From Clostridiales bacterium UBA1738 (GTDB lineage Bacteria > Bacillota > Clostridia > UBA1381), in the NCBI GenBank assembly GCA_002315735.1, contig DCIA01000008.1:1-58295 (forward strand): a DNA stretch of 58,295 nt. The letters are read 5' to 3'. The first letter of the stretch is position 1. Every line of letters begins with the position of its first letter. The notes beneath the pieces were generated by a model. The model saw only the letters and a program-made list of their open reading frames with translations, was not told where the DNA came from and searched no databases. Shown here piece by piece: positions 24,209 to 32,585 of the stretch. Made by a program: the position numbers and the translations under genes.

Positions 24209-25531
24209 ATGGGGAACTTAAAACACACGCTTGCGGCTGTGTTAGCTGCTGCGTTGGTGGGTTCGCTCGCTATTATCCAAACCTGTGGGTTTGGGGCAGT
24301 TGGAGCAAACAAGCTTACTCAGAAAACGATAATACAAGATAATACAGAACCTGCTGTTTTAAAGGGAGATGGAGAGGGCGAATTTGTAGACCTTTCTATA
24401 TTTGGAGCTTCTACTCAATTATATATGGGAAGAACAGCCTATATTTTAACTGATGGTGAAGATATTAATTTATACAGCGCCGCTGATGAAAATAGCGAAG
24501 TGATTTCAGTATTGCCTATTGGGTCAGAAATTAAAATTGTAGGTGTTGATGATAATTGGTTTAAGGCAGAAGCACCTGAATTTACGGGCTATGTAAATTC
24601 TGACTTTATTACGCTAGACTATGATGCGGTAAAGGCTGTACTACTTGCGACTACAATGTATCAACAAGGCACAGTTACTAATGAAACAGTGGTAAGGTCT
24701 GATGCAAACGAGGAAAATTCAGTTGTTTTATCTGCAATATCTGCAAATTCAACTATCACTATTCTTGATGAATATGAAAATGGCTGGTTTAAAATCTATT
24801 ACGGAAAAGACTATGACATAGGTTTTATTGCACCCGAGTTCGTAGAAGTTGGGGATATGGTTGAGAGAACAAGAATTAACGAACTTAGAAATGCAAGAAT
24901 TGCTACTATTATAAAAAGTGGTGTTATTACGTCACCAAAAAAGGCTGCAGATGTAAAGATTATGCCGAGTGATGATAGCGACACCATTACAACACTTGAA
25001 GATGGAACTCTTTGCAGCGTTGTAAGTGGCGGAAAAAAATGGACAAAAATTATAGTCCTTTCAACAAATGAGATTGGATATGTAAAAACATCATATGTGA
25101 CTATCGTGGAGGATAATGCTGAGTTTATTCCGAGAAGCAGTGGCGTTTCTTATGCCGTCGGAAACGGTGAAGGTGTTAAACTTGTTAAAGAAGCAGAAAA
25201 ATATCTTGGGGTTCGATATGTTTATGGTGGAACAAGCCCATCAGGATTTGACTGCTCAGGACTTGTGCAATATTGTTGCAGAAAATTGGGAGTTTCGGTA
25301 AATCGAAGTGCAAGTTCGCAATATTCAAATGGAGTTGCTGTTTCAAAAAGCAATCTTGAAGCCGGTGACCTAATCTTCCTTTCAAAGAAAGGCAGAATAT
25401 CTCACGTTGTTATTTATGCCGGAAATGGTATGGTAATTCACGCTCCAAGAACAGGGAAAAGGGTATCATATCAATCACTTAGTTCAATTTGTTCTTCGCT
25501 CCACTATGTTGGTGCAAGAAGGGTAATGTAA
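24209..25531 (+). CDS. Secreted SH3-domain NlpC/P60 cell-wall endopeptidase
   Basis: 440 aa with GGAGGG before the ATG. Residues 1-33 are a signal peptide (Lys-containing start, Ala/Leu core). Three bacterial SH3-like segments follow at about 80-135, 158-213 and 245-300, which bind cell-wall peptides. Residues about 322-440 are an NlpC/P60 domain with catalytic C349 in DCSGL, H399 in ISHV and third polar residue H411 in IHAP. Such enzymes cleave gamma-D-Glu-diamino acid bonds in peptidoglycan during growth and separation. Single gene with promoter, WalR-type repeats and terminator. All catalytic residues are present. Confidence 0.94.
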   Translation: MGNLKHTLAAVLAAALVGSLAIIQTCGFGAVGANKLTQKTIIQDNTEPAVLKGDGEGEFVDLSIFGASTQLYMGRTAYILTDGEDINLYSAADENSEVISVLPIGSEIKIVGVDDNWFKAEAPEFTGYVNSDFITLDYDAVKAVLLATTMYQQGTVTNETVVRSDANEENSVVLSAISANSTITILDEYENGWFKIYYGKDYDIGFIAPEFVEVGDMVERTRINELRNARIATIIKSGVITSPKKAADVKIMPSDDSDTITTLEDGTLCSVVSGGKKWTKIIVLSTNEIGYVKTSYVTIVEDNAEFIPRSSGVSYAVGNGEGVKLVKEAEKYLGVRYVYGGTSPSGFDCSGLVQYCCRKLGVSVNRSASSQYSNGVAVSKSNLEAGDLIFLSKKGRISHVVIYAGNGMVIHAPRTGKRVSYQSLSSICSSLHYVGARRVM

Positions 25532-25532
25532 T

Positions 25533-25572
25533 AAAAAAAGACATTTCGCATTTGCGAAATGTCTTTTTTTTG
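25533..25572. terminator. Bidirectional terminator
   Basis: GACATTTCGCA and TGCGAAATGTC around TT, with A-run and T-run flanks. It lies between the NlpC/P60 gene (+) and the rubredoxin gene (-). Confidence 0.88.
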
Positions 25573-25580
25573 AGTGTTAA

Positions 25581-25736
25581 TTATTCTTGTTCGAACATAT
25601 CTTTTCCAAGACCGCAAACCGGGCAAACCCAATTTTCTGAAACTTCTTCCCAAGGAGTTCCGGGAGCGATTCCGTTATCGGGATCGCCAACGGCAGGATC
25701 ATAAACATATCCGCAAGGACATACATATTTTTCCAT
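25581..25736 (-). CDS. Rubredoxin with Cys-X-Cys first knuckle (51 aa)
   Basis: ATG 25736 to TAA 25581, with AGGAGG just before the start. 51 aa, normal rubredoxin size: the second knuckle CPVCGLGKD and the middle DPDNGIAPGTPWEE are canonical. The first knuckle reads YVCPCGYVYD, that is C-x-C-G rather than C-x2-C-G. Rubredoxins bind one Fe by four cysteines and carry electrons. Here it follows rubrerythrin by 14 nt and would reduce it or an associated enzyme in peroxide detoxification. The altered spacing is discussed in the findings. Confidence 0.92.
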   Translation of the reverse strand: MEKYVCPCGYVYDPAVGDPDNGIAPGTPWEEVSENWVCPVCGLGKDMFEQE

Positions 25737-25750
25737 ATTAAAACCTCCTA

Positions 25751-26302
25751 TTAGCCAAAGTATCTCTTAAGCATTCCTTCGAAGCCTTTGCCGTGACGAG
25801 CTTCGTCCTTTGCCATTTCATGAACTGTGTCATGAATTGCATCGTAGCCAAGTTCTTTTGCTTTTTTAGCAAGTTCTAACTTGCCTGCTGTTGCTCCACA
25901 TTCAGCTTCGCTTCTTAATTGAAGATTTTTCTTTGTTGATGGTGTAACAACTTCTCCTAAAAGTTCTGCAAATTTAGCAGCATGCTCTGCTTCTTCTAGT
26001 GCAGATTGAAGATAGAAAGCACCGATTTCAGGGTAGCCTTCACGGATTGCTTGACGGCTCATTGCGATATACATACCAACTTCGCAACATTCTCCTTCAA
26101 AATTAGCTTTAAGACCTGCGTAAACTTCAGGGTCAATCTTATCTTTTGCACCAACACCGATTACGTGTTCACAAACAAAGTTTAGTGAACCTTCGTCCAT
26201 AACTGTAAATTTAGAACCCGGAACACCACATTGTGGGCACTTTTCAGGAGCTGCATCACCTTCGTGAACATATCCGCAAACAGGACATACATATTTTTTC
26301 AT
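25751..26302 (-). CDS. Reverse rubrerythrin-type NADH peroxidase
   Basis: 183 aa from ATG 26302 (AGGTG ahead; a GTG three codons upstream overlaps that site). A rubredoxin-like domain comes first (CPVCGY...CPQCG, residues about 5-35), then a ferritin-like four-helix diiron domain with ExxC/ExxH-type ligands (FEGECCEVGMY, EEAEHAA, MAKDEARHG). This order, opposite to classical rubrerythrin, defines reverse rubrerythrins, which reduce H2O2 and O2 in Clostridia. Co-transcribed with the rubredoxin from a strong promoter. Confidence 0.93.
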   Translation of the reverse strand: MKKYVCPVCGYVHEGDAAPEKCPQCGVPGSKFTVMDEGSLNFVCEHVIGVGAKDKIDPEVYAGLKANFEGECCEVGMYIAMSRQAIREGYPEIGAFYLQSALEEAEHAAKFAELLGEVVTPSTKKNLQLRSEAECGATAGKLELAKKAKELGYDAIHDTVHEMAKDEARHGKGFEGMLKRYFG

Positions 26303-26334
26303 ATCAAACACCTCTTTTAAAAAATTATATTGTA

Positions 26335-26362
26335 ATTATATCATTTTAAAAAAATTTGTCAA
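26335..26362 (-). promoter_or_regulatory. Promoter of rubrerythrin-rubredoxin
   Basis: Minus strand TTGACA (26357-26362), 16-base spacer, TATAAT (26335-26340), 33 nt before the ATG. No PerR box was identified with confidence, though the region is very AT-rich. Confidence 0.75.
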
Positions 26363-26444
26363 TATTAATGCTAAATAATTGGAAAAAAAGTAATTTTTTT
26401 GCATATACTATTTTTGATATTGAATGCCAAAGGGGAGATTGATT

Positions 26445-27497
26445 TTGCAAGAGAAGTATTTTGTTAGAACGAATTCGGCGCAAGGGCCGGTAGATTTATC
26501 GGAGAGTAATTTGCAGGGTATTGAAAATTTATATGTACTAAAAGGAAACTCAACATTTTTAAGGAACTATATTATAAAAGGTGTAGCGAAGTATTTAGAA
26601 AAAGAAGAAAAGAAATTTGAGGAAATTATTTCGCCTTTTAACATTTCGCAAGACGATGCCGTTATAATTAGGGACAATAAAACTGCCATTATAGATGAGA
26701 AAATATATAGTCAAAAAAAACACTGTAAGGTAGTTGATACAGATAAGTTTTTAAAAACAAAGAAATTAGTGGAATATAAAGATAGAATGGAGGAACTTGA
26801 TAAAAAGTCAAAGTCAAGCCTTGCGTCTTTGTACTCGGCATATGGAGAGGCAAAGAAAATTCATGACGATTGGGAAAAAATATATAATTCTAATATGGAT
26901 TTTGAAAGGCTTAATAAATTTTGTGACGGGCTTATCGACTCAATGATACCAAAACGAAACAATGGAATAGGGACAGAAAATCTAGAAAGGTTTTTTGGGA
27001 GTTCAACTCCGTTTGGCTCTGTAAATTATATTGAATCCTTGACAGACGGATTAAAAAACAGATACTTTATTAAAGGCAGACCGGGGACAGGAAAATCAAC
27101 ATTTTTAAAAAAGCTTTTAAGAAGCACAATAGAGAATGGATATAAAACACAGACATACTATTGCAGTTTTGATACAAAAAGTCTTGATATGGTAGTAGTG
27201 CCGGAACTTTCGCTATGTGTTTTTGATTCTACTGCACCTCACGAAATCTTCCCTAAAAGAGAGGGGGATACAATTCTTGATTTCTATAAAGAATCAGGGC
27301 TGTTAGGGACTGATGAAAAATATGAAAAGGAATTAAAAGAAATTAAAAAGATGTATGCTTTTCGTATAGCAGAAGGAGTGGCAAAGCTTAACCTTTCTTG
27401 TGGTTATGAAAAAGAGAAAGAGTATTATTTTGAAAAATGTTCAGAACTTGAACTTGCAGATAAAACTATCGATAAAATAGTCAGAAAAATTTTATAA
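26445..27497 (+). CDS. PRK06851-like P-loop ATPase with degenerate N-terminal half
   Basis: 350 aa from a TTG at 26445. An ATG at 26424 is in frame but has no ribosome site, and AGGGGAG (26430-26436) sits correctly for TTG. The family has two similar P-loop halves. Here the second keeps Walker A KGRPGTGKST (about residue 209-218) and the following YYCSFDTKSLDMVVVPEL and DSTAPHEI segments. The first half has only LKGNSTFLRNYI where a P-loop should be. ATP binding is therefore probably limited to the C-terminal half. Cellular role unknown. The terminator behind it is shared with metK. Confidence 0.78.
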   Translation: MQEKYFVRTNSAQGPVDLSESNLQGIENLYVLKGNSTFLRNYIIKGVAKYLEKEEKKFEEIISPFNISQDDAVIIRDNKTAIIDEKIYSQKKHCKVVDTDKFLKTKKLVEYKDRMEELDKKSKSSLASLYSAYGEAKKIHDDWEKIYNSNMDFERLNKFCDGLIDSMIPKRNNGIGTENLERFFGSSTPFGSVNYIESLTDGLKNRYFIKGRPGTGKSTFLKKLLRSTIENGYKTQTYYCSFDTKSLDMVVVPELSLCVFDSTAPHEIFPKREGDTILDFYKESGLLGTDEKYEKELKEIKKMYAFRIAEGVAKLNLSCGYEKEKEYYFEKCSELELADKTIDKIVRKIL

Positions 27498-27503
27498 GGA
27501 CAT

Positions 27504-27536
27504 AAAAAAGTGCTTATTAAGATAAGCACTTTTTAG
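27504..27536. terminator. Bidirectional terminator
   Basis: AAAAAGTGCTTAT and ATAAGCACTTTTT around TAAG, between the convergent ATPase gene and metK. Confidence 0.85.
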
Positions 27537-27543
27537 TTATATT

Positions 27544-28725
27544 TTATTGCAATGCTTTTTTTAGAGCATCTACCATATTTGTTTCTTCCCACTTTACACC
27601 AAGGTCTTCTCTTCCCATATGACCATAGGCAGATAATTGTTTATAAATTGGTTTTCTAAGGTCTAGGTTTTTGATGATAGCGTGTGGTCGCAAGTCAAAT
27701 ACATCATTAACAACACCAGCTAATTTTTCATCATCAACTTTTCCTGTGCCAAAAGTATCTACCATAATCGAAACCGGTCTTGCAACACCGATTGCATATG
27801 CAAGCTGGACTTCGCATTTTGAGGCAAGCCCTGCTGCGACGATATTTTTAGCCACCCAACGAGCAGCATAAGTAGCACTTCTGTCAACTTTTGTTGGGTC
27901 TTTTCCGGAGAAAGCTCCACCGCCGTGTCTTGCATATCCACCGTAAGTGTCAACAATAATTTTTCTGCCGGTAAGCCCTGAATCCCCTTGAGGCCCGCCG
28001 ATAACAAATCTGCCGGTAGGGTTTATATAGTAGTGTGTATTTTCGGTTAGTAATTTTTCGTCAATTACAGTTTTTACAACTTCGCGAATTAAATCTTCTC
28101 TCATTTGTTCCAAAGAAACATCGGGGGAGTGCTGTGTTGAAATAACTACTGTATCAACCGAAACGGGTTTTCCGTCTATATATTCTATTGTAACTTGCGT
28201 TTTGCCGTCAGGACGAAGATATGGAAGTAAGCCTGACTTTCTAACCTCAGTTAGTTTTTTTGCAAGACGATGCGCCAATGAAATAGGAAGCGGCATAAGT
28301 TCAGGTGTTTCATCGCAAGCATAACCAAACATCATACCTTGGTCACCTGCACCTGTTGAGTTTTCGATATCATCTTCGCCGTTTTTGTTTTCGTAGCCTT
28401 TGTCAACGCCCATAGCAATGTCGGGAGATTGTTCATCTATTGAAGTTAAAACTGCACAAGTGTTTCCGTCAAAACCATATTTTGCACGGTCGTAACCAAT
28501 TTCAAGAACGGCTTCTCTTGCAATTTTTGGGAAGTCTACATAGCAAGTGGTTGAGATTTCGCCCATTATTGATACAATACCTGTTGTGCAGGTTGTTTCA
28601 CAAGCAACACGAGCATTTGGGTCTTGCTTTAATATTTCATCTAATATAGCATCAGAAATGCAGTCACAGATTTTATCGGGATGTCCTTCCGTAACAGACT
28701 CTGAAGTAAATAACATACGCTTCAT
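27544..28725 (-). CDS. metK: S-adenosylmethionine synthetase
   Basis: 393 aa, full length. It makes SAM from methionine and ATP. Signatures: EGHPDKICDCISDAILD, the GAGDQGMMFGYA loop, and GGGAFSGKDPTKVDRSATYAAR. AGGTG site before the ATG. No SAM riboswitch (S-box) or T-box is visible in the roughly 90 nt upstream, in contrast to many Firmicutes. Single gene, divergent from the S10 operon. Confidence 0.97.
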   Translation of the reverse strand: MKRMLFTSESVTEGHPDKICDCISDAILDEILKQDPNARVACETTCTTGIVSIMGEISTTCYVDFPKIAREAVLEIGYDRAKYGFDGNTCAVLTSIDEQSPDIAMGVDKGYENKNGEDDIENSTGAGDQGMMFGYACDETPELMPLPISLAHRLAKKLTEVRKSGLLPYLRPDGKTQVTIEYIDGKPVSVDTVVISTQHSPDVSLEQMREDLIREVVKTVIDEKLLTENTHYYINPTGRFVIGGPQGDSGLTGRKIIVDTYGGYARHGGGAFSGKDPTKVDRSATYAARWVAKNIVAAGLASKCEVQLAYAIGVARPVSIMVDTFGTGKVDDEKLAGVVNDVFDLRPHAIIKNLDLRKPIYKQLSAYGHMGREDLGVKWEETNMVDALKKALQ

Positions 28726-28957
28726 TAAAAAGCACCTCTTTTATCAAATTTACTTACAAATAATAACACAAAAATAAAAAATTTGCAACATTAGAAATAA
28801 AATAATTAAAAAAATAGTGGTTTAAATTTTGTCAACTATGAAAAATTTTTAAATATATTATAAACATACAAAAAAATGTAGTTAAAATGCACAAAATTAT
28901 AGAGTGAAAATCTAGAAAGTTTGTTAATTATTTTTTAAATAAAATGTATAAAAATAC
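28726..28957. other. AT-rich divergent intergenic region (metK / S10 operon)
   Basis: No ORF or strong hairpin; long A/T tracts, with the metK promoter presumably at the left side. Together with the S10 leader it gives 588 nt without a protein gene. Confidence 0.4.
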
Positions 28958-28986
28958 TTGCAAAATGGTGTAATTTGCTATATAAT
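28958..28986 (+). promoter_or_regulatory. Promoter of the S10-spc-alpha operon
   Basis: TTGCAA (28958-28963), 17-base spacer, TATAAT (28981-28986). Transcription would start near 28993, about 320 nt before rpsJ. Confidence 0.8.
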
Positions 28987-28992
28987 TGTAGT

Positions 28993-29300
28993 GTTGTGAC
29001 ACTTGACAAACGATGAAGCGGGAGGTTGCAAGCTAGACTTGGTTTTTCCGTGGAGAATGTCCGATTCATGAAACCGGGCGACAGGTCACGCCATATTAGT
29101 AGTGTGCTTTGCGCGGCAATTTGCCTCGTAAAAAGCTTGAGTTGTGTACTTTTGTGGCTGAAACGTCCCGGACGCCTTGATTTTTGGCGATTCGGGTTTT
29201 ATTTTGGGTGATATAGGAAACACCCGGCGATGTTGTTTTCACATCGTAGCTGTCGTGCAAGTGTAGAGTGCATTAAGCACCCACAAGCCAAAAATTTTAT
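28993..29300 (+). promoter_or_regulatory. Long structured leader of the S10 operon
   Basis: About 320 nt of untranslated, G+C-richer RNA between promoter and rpsJ. It holds several strong helices: CCCG-CGCC with GGCG-CGGG (about 29168-29196), GGGTG/CACCC (29206-29225), CGATGT/ACATCG (29228-29247) and GTGC/GCAC near 29254-29279. There is no terminator with a U-run. Position and structure suggest ribosomal-protein autoregulation. An ORF at 29026-29211 lacks a coding signature and is not called. Confidence 0.6.
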
Positions 29301-29313
29301 AGGAGGGAAAAAC

Positions 29314-29628
29314 ATGGCAGCAGTTCAAAAAATCAGAATCAAGTTGAAAGCTTATGATCATGCAGTACTAGATCAATCAGCAGAAAAGATTGTTGAAATT
29401 GCAAAAAGAACAGGCGCAAAGGTTTCAGGACCTATTCCGCTACCAACTGAAAAGGAAGTTATCACTATCCTAAGAGCTGTTCATAAGTACAAAGATTCTC
29501 GTGAGCAATTTGAAAGAAGAACTCACAAAAGACTTATTGATATCGTTGTTCCTGGTGCAAAAACTATGGAAGCGTTATTCAAAATCGACTTACCTGCAGG
29601 CGTTGAATTCGACGTTATCCAAAAGTAA
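29314..29628 (+). CDS. rpsJ: 30S ribosomal protein S10
   Basis: 104 aa from ATG 29314 with AGGAGGG ahead; the longer reading from 29230 runs into the leader hairpins. Signatures: KIRIKLKAYDH, GPIPLPTEKE, EQFERRTHKRLIDI. S10 is a 30S head protein and the NusE component of antitermination complexes. First gene of the supercluster; 106 nt with two hairpins separate it from rplC. Confidence 0.98.
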   Translation: MAAVQKIRIKLKAYDHAVLDQSAEKIVEIAKRTGAKVSGPIPLPTEKEVITILRAVHKYKDSREQFERRTHKRLIDIVVPGAKTMEALFKIDLPAGVEFDVIQK

Positions 29629-29648
29629 GTCAAGACCTAAAAGTGCAG

Positions 29649-29707
29649 TAGCTTTCTAAAAGCTATGATGCAGGTCACGTTCCTACCATTGCTTTTTAAG
29701 TAGGAAC
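29649..29707 (+). promoter_or_regulatory. Two hairpins in the rpsJ-rplC gap
   Basis: TAGCTTT/AAAGCTA (29649-29665, 3-base loop) and GTTCCTAC/GTAGGAAC (29679-29686 with 29700-29707, 13-base loop). No T-run follows either, so these are not standard terminators. Confidence 0.5.
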
Positions 29708-29734
29708 CAATAACTGTAAGAAAGGATGAAGAAA

Positions 29735-30364
29735 ATGAAAAAAGCAATTATTGGCACAAAGTTGGGTATGACTCAAATTTTTGCTGAGGACGGAAAGGTA
29801 ATCCCGGTTACTGTTGTAAAGGCTGGCCCTTGCACAGTTATTCAATCAAAAACGGTTGAAAACGATGGTTACAATTCAGTTGTTGTAGGCTTTGGTGATG
29901 TAAAGGAAAAAGCACTTAATAAGCCTCAAAAAGGCGTATTTGCAAAAGCAGATGTTGCCGCAAAGAAATACTTAAGAGAGTTAAGATTAGAAGACACATC
30001 TTCACTTTCCGTTGGTGACGAAATCAAGGCTGATACATTTGAAGCAGGCGAAAAAATCGATGTTTCAGGTATCTCAAAGGGTAAAGGCTTTGCAGGCCCA
30101 ATGAAGAGATGGGGACTTCACAGAGGTCCTATGGCTCACGGTTCAGGTTATCACAGAGGTTCAGGTTCAATGGGAGCTTGTTCAGCACCTGGTCGTGTAA
30201 TGAAGGGAAAGAAACTTCCCGGACATATGGGTGTTGTAAAGGTTACAATTCAAAACCTTGAAGTAGTTAAGGTTGACGCAGAAAACGATTTAATTCTAAT
30301 TAAAGGTGCTATCCCTGGAAACAAGGGTGGACTTGTTACAATTAGAAATAGCGTAAAAGCGTGA
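29735..30364 (+). CDS. rplC: 50S ribosomal protein L3
   Basis: 209 aa from ATG 29735 (AAAGG 10 nt ahead; an ATG at 29726 lies against the site). Begins MKKAIIGTKLGMTQIF, contains the extended loop GPMAHGSGYHRGSGSMG that reaches the peptidyl transferase centre. L3 starts 50S assembly with L24. Confidence 0.97.
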   Translation: MKKAIIGTKLGMTQIFAEDGKVIPVTVVKAGPCTVIQSKTVENDGYNSVVVGFGDVKEKALNKPQKGVFAKADVAAKKYLRELRLEDTSSLSVGDEIKADTFEAGEKIDVSGISKGKGFAGPMKRWGLHRGPMAHGSGYHRGSGSMGACSAPGRVMKGKKLPGHMGVVKVTIQNLEVVKVDAENDLILIKGAIPGNKGGLVTIRNSVKA

Positions 30365-30387
30365 TTATCGGAAAGGAGGAATAGAAT

Positions 30388-31011
30388 ATGGCTACAGTTG
30401 CTGTATATAACATGGAAGGCGTTAAGACAGGTTCTATGGAAGTTTCCGACAGTATCTTCTGCGCTGAAGTGAATAAATCGGTATTGCACACAGTAGTAAC
30501 AAACTACCTTGCAAACCAAAGACAAGGCACACAAAGCACAAAGACTCGTACAGAAGTCAGAGGCGGCGGAATTAAGCCTTGGAGACAAAAGGGAACAGGC
30601 CGTGCAAGACAAGGAAGTATCCGTGCTCCACAATGGACAGGCGGTGGTGTTGCATTAGGTCCAAAACCTCGTGATTACAGATTTAGCATCAATAAGAAGT
30701 TAAAGAAGATTGCTTTAAAATCAGCTTTAGCTGCTAAATATGAAGCATATGAAATTTTCGTTGTTGAAGATTTGAAGATGGAAGAAATCAAAACAGCTGC
30801 AATCGCAAAAATGTTAAAGGGTATGGAAATCAACTCTAAGGCATTGGTTGTAACAGCTGAATGTGATGAAAACGTTTACAAGTCAGCAAGAAACATTAAG
30901 GGTGTTACACCTACTTATGTAAGTGTATTAAACGCTTATGAAATCTTAAAGCACGACAAATTCGTTATCTCTAAAGATGCTGTTATGAAAATTGAGGAGG
31001 TGCTTGCATAA
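30388..31011 (+). CDS. rplD: 50S ribosomal protein L4
   Basis: 207 aa. Conserved loop region RTEVRGGGIKPWRQKGTGRARQG lines the exit tunnel, and macrolide-resistance changes fall there in other bacteria; it is wild type here. In some bacteria L4 also represses its own operon, relevant to the long leader. Its stop overlaps the rplW start by one base. Confidence 0.97.
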   Translation: MATVAVYNMEGVKTGSMEVSDSIFCAEVNKSVLHTVVTNYLANQRQGTQSTKTRTEVRGGGIKPWRQKGTGRARQGSIRAPQWTGGGVALGPKPRDYRFSINKKLKKIALKSALAAKYEAYEIFVVEDLKMEEIKTAAIAKMLKGMEINSKALVVTAECDENVYKSARNIKGVTPTYVSVLNAYEILKHDKFVISKDAVMKIEEVLA

Positions 31012-31316
31012 TGAAATTCGCACACGACATTATCAGAAAGCCAATCATCTCTGAACGCAGTATGGAAGTTACATTTGACAGAGAAGGAAACGAAATCAAA
31101 AAGTATTCTTTCGAAGTACCTCAAACTGCTAATAAAGTAGAGATTAAAAAAGCCGTCGAAGAAATTTTCGGAGTTAAAGTTGCAGACGTTAACACAATGA
31201 ATGTGACAGGAAAACTTAAGAGAATGGGCAAATATGAAGGTAGAAGAGCTTCTTATAAGAAAGCTATCGTAACCCTTGCAAAAGGATCAAAGACAATTGA
31301 GTTCTTTGATATGTAA
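31011..31316 (+). CDS. rplW: 50S ribosomal protein L23
   Basis: 101 aa. Starts MKFAHDIIRKPIISERS; contains VADVNTMNVTGKLKRMGKYEG. L23 sits at the tunnel exit and docks trigger factor and SRP. GAGG of the site lies inside the end of rplD, with a TAATG overlap indicating translational coupling. Confidence 0.97.
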   Translation: MKFAHDIIRKPIISERSMEVTFDREGNEIKKYSFEVPQTANKVEIKKAVEEIFGVKVADVNTMNVTGKLKRMGKYEGRRASYKKAIVTLAKGSKTIEFFDM

Positions 31317-31338
31317 TAAATAATAGGAGGAAAACATA

Positions 31339-32172
31339 ATGGCTATCAGAAAGTTTAAGCCTACCTCTCCTGCAAGAAGATTTATGACAGTTTCTGACTA
31401 TAGTGAAATCACTAAGTTTGAGCCAGAACGTTCATTGTTAGCTTCTAAGAAAAAGAACGCAGGTAGAAATTCATATGGTAGAATTACTGTTCGTCATAGA
31501 GGCGGCGGTAATAGACAAAAATACAGAATTATAGACTTCAAGAGACAAAAAGACGGAGTTTTAGCTACAGTTATCGGTATCGAATATGATCCAAACCGTA
31601 GCGCTAACATTGCTCTTATCCAATACGAAGATGGAGAAAAAGCATACATCATCGCTCCAATCGGTCTTACAGACGGAGATAAGATTGTCTCAGGTGAAGG
31701 CGCAGATATCAAACCGGGTAACGCACTTTTCTTAAAGGACATTCCGGTTGGTACACTTATCCACAACATTGAGCTTTATCCGGGAAAGGGCGCACAACTT
31801 GTTCGTTCAGCAGGTGTTTCAGCTCAGCTTATGGCAAAAGAAGGCAAATATGCTCAAGTAAGACTTCCATCCGGTGAAGTAAGAATGATTCGTCTTGATT
31901 GTAAAGCAACAATCGGTATTATCGGAAACCAACAACATGAAAATATTTCTATCGGTAAAGCCGGCAGAAAGCGTCACATGGGTTGGAGACCAACAGTCCG
32001 TGGTGTTGTAATGAACCCTAACGATCACCCACACGGTGGTGGTGAAGGTAAATCTCCTATCGGTCGTCCTGCACCGGTTACACCTTGGGGCAAACCGGCT
32101 CTTGGTCTTAAGACTAGAAAGCATAAGAACAGAACCGATAAGTTTATCGTTAAGAGAAGAAACGCTAAATAA
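31339..32172 (+). CDS. rplB: 50S ribosomal protein L2
   Basis: 277 aa, full length. RHRGGGNRQKYR near residue 55 and the C-terminal MNPNDHPHGGGEG with the histidine near the peptidyl transferase centre are present. L2 helps join the subunits. AGGAGG site, 22 nt after rplW. Confidence 0.98.
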   Translation: MAIRKFKPTSPARRFMTVSDYSEITKFEPERSLLASKKKNAGRNSYGRITVRHRGGGNRQKYRIIDFKRQKDGVLATVIGIEYDPNRSANIALIQYEDGEKAYIIAPIGLTDGDKIVSGEGADIKPGNALFLKDIPVGTLIHNIELYPGKGAQLVRSAGVSAQLMAKEGKYAQVRLPSGEVRMIRLDCKATIGIIGNQQHENISIGKAGRKRHMGWRPTVRGVVMNPNDHPHGGGEGKSPIGRPAPVTPWGKPALGLKTRKHKNRTDKFIVKRRNAK

Positions 32173-32190
32173 TAGAAGGAGGATTTCATA

Positions 32191-32463
32191 ATGGGTAGAT
32201 CACTTAAAAAAGGACCTTTCGTTGAAGAACGTTTAATGAAACGTATAGATGACATGAACGCTAAAAACGAGAAAAAGGTTGTAAAGACCTGGTCAAGAGC
32301 CTCCACAATATTCCCTGAAATGGTTGGACATACAATCGCTGTTCATGACGGCAGAAAGCATGTTCCGGTATTCATCAGCGAAGATATGGTAGGACACAGA
32401 CTTGGTGAATTTGCTCCAACAAGAACATTCAAAGGTCACGTTGGTTCAAAGACATCTAAATAA
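32191..32463 (+). CDS. rpsS: 30S ribosomal protein S19
   Basis: 90 aa. MGRSLKKGPFVEERL, the TWSRASTIFPEMVGHTI segment and C-terminal GEFAPTRTFKGH are standard. S19 binds the 30S head with S13. AGGAGG ahead. A 122-nt gap with a hairpin follows before rplV, unusual for this pair. Confidence 0.97.
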   Translation: MGRSLKKGPFVEERLMKRIDDMNAKNEKKVVKTWSRASTIFPEMVGHTIAVHDGRKHVPVFISEDMVGHRLGEFAPTRTFKGHVGSKTSK

Positions 32464-32485
32464 GCTTAAAACACAATGATTTACT

Positions 32486-32512
32486 GTTTGGTACGAACTC
32501 CTCGTGCTAAAC
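32486..32512 (+). promoter_or_regulatory. Hairpin in the rpsS-rplV gap
   Basis: GTTTGGTACGA (32486-32496) pairs fully with TCGTGCTAAAC (32502-32512) using two G-U pairs; 5-base loop, no T-run. It lies 74 nt before rplV. Confidence 0.5.
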
Positions 32513-32585
32513 ATAATGAATATTTGTTTTATGAACTATATTTAAATAAGAATATAATCCTAAAACTTGAAAGGAGGATTCCACT

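Noticed and set aside
28726..28816. SAM riboswitch upstream of metK
   Set aside because: Searched for S-box helices and a terminator on the minus strand; only AT-rich DNA is present.
29026..29211. 61-codon ORF in the S10 leader
   Set aside because: No ribosome site at a proper distance, unusual Trp/Cys-rich product, and it overlaps strong RNA helices; the leader explanation fits better.
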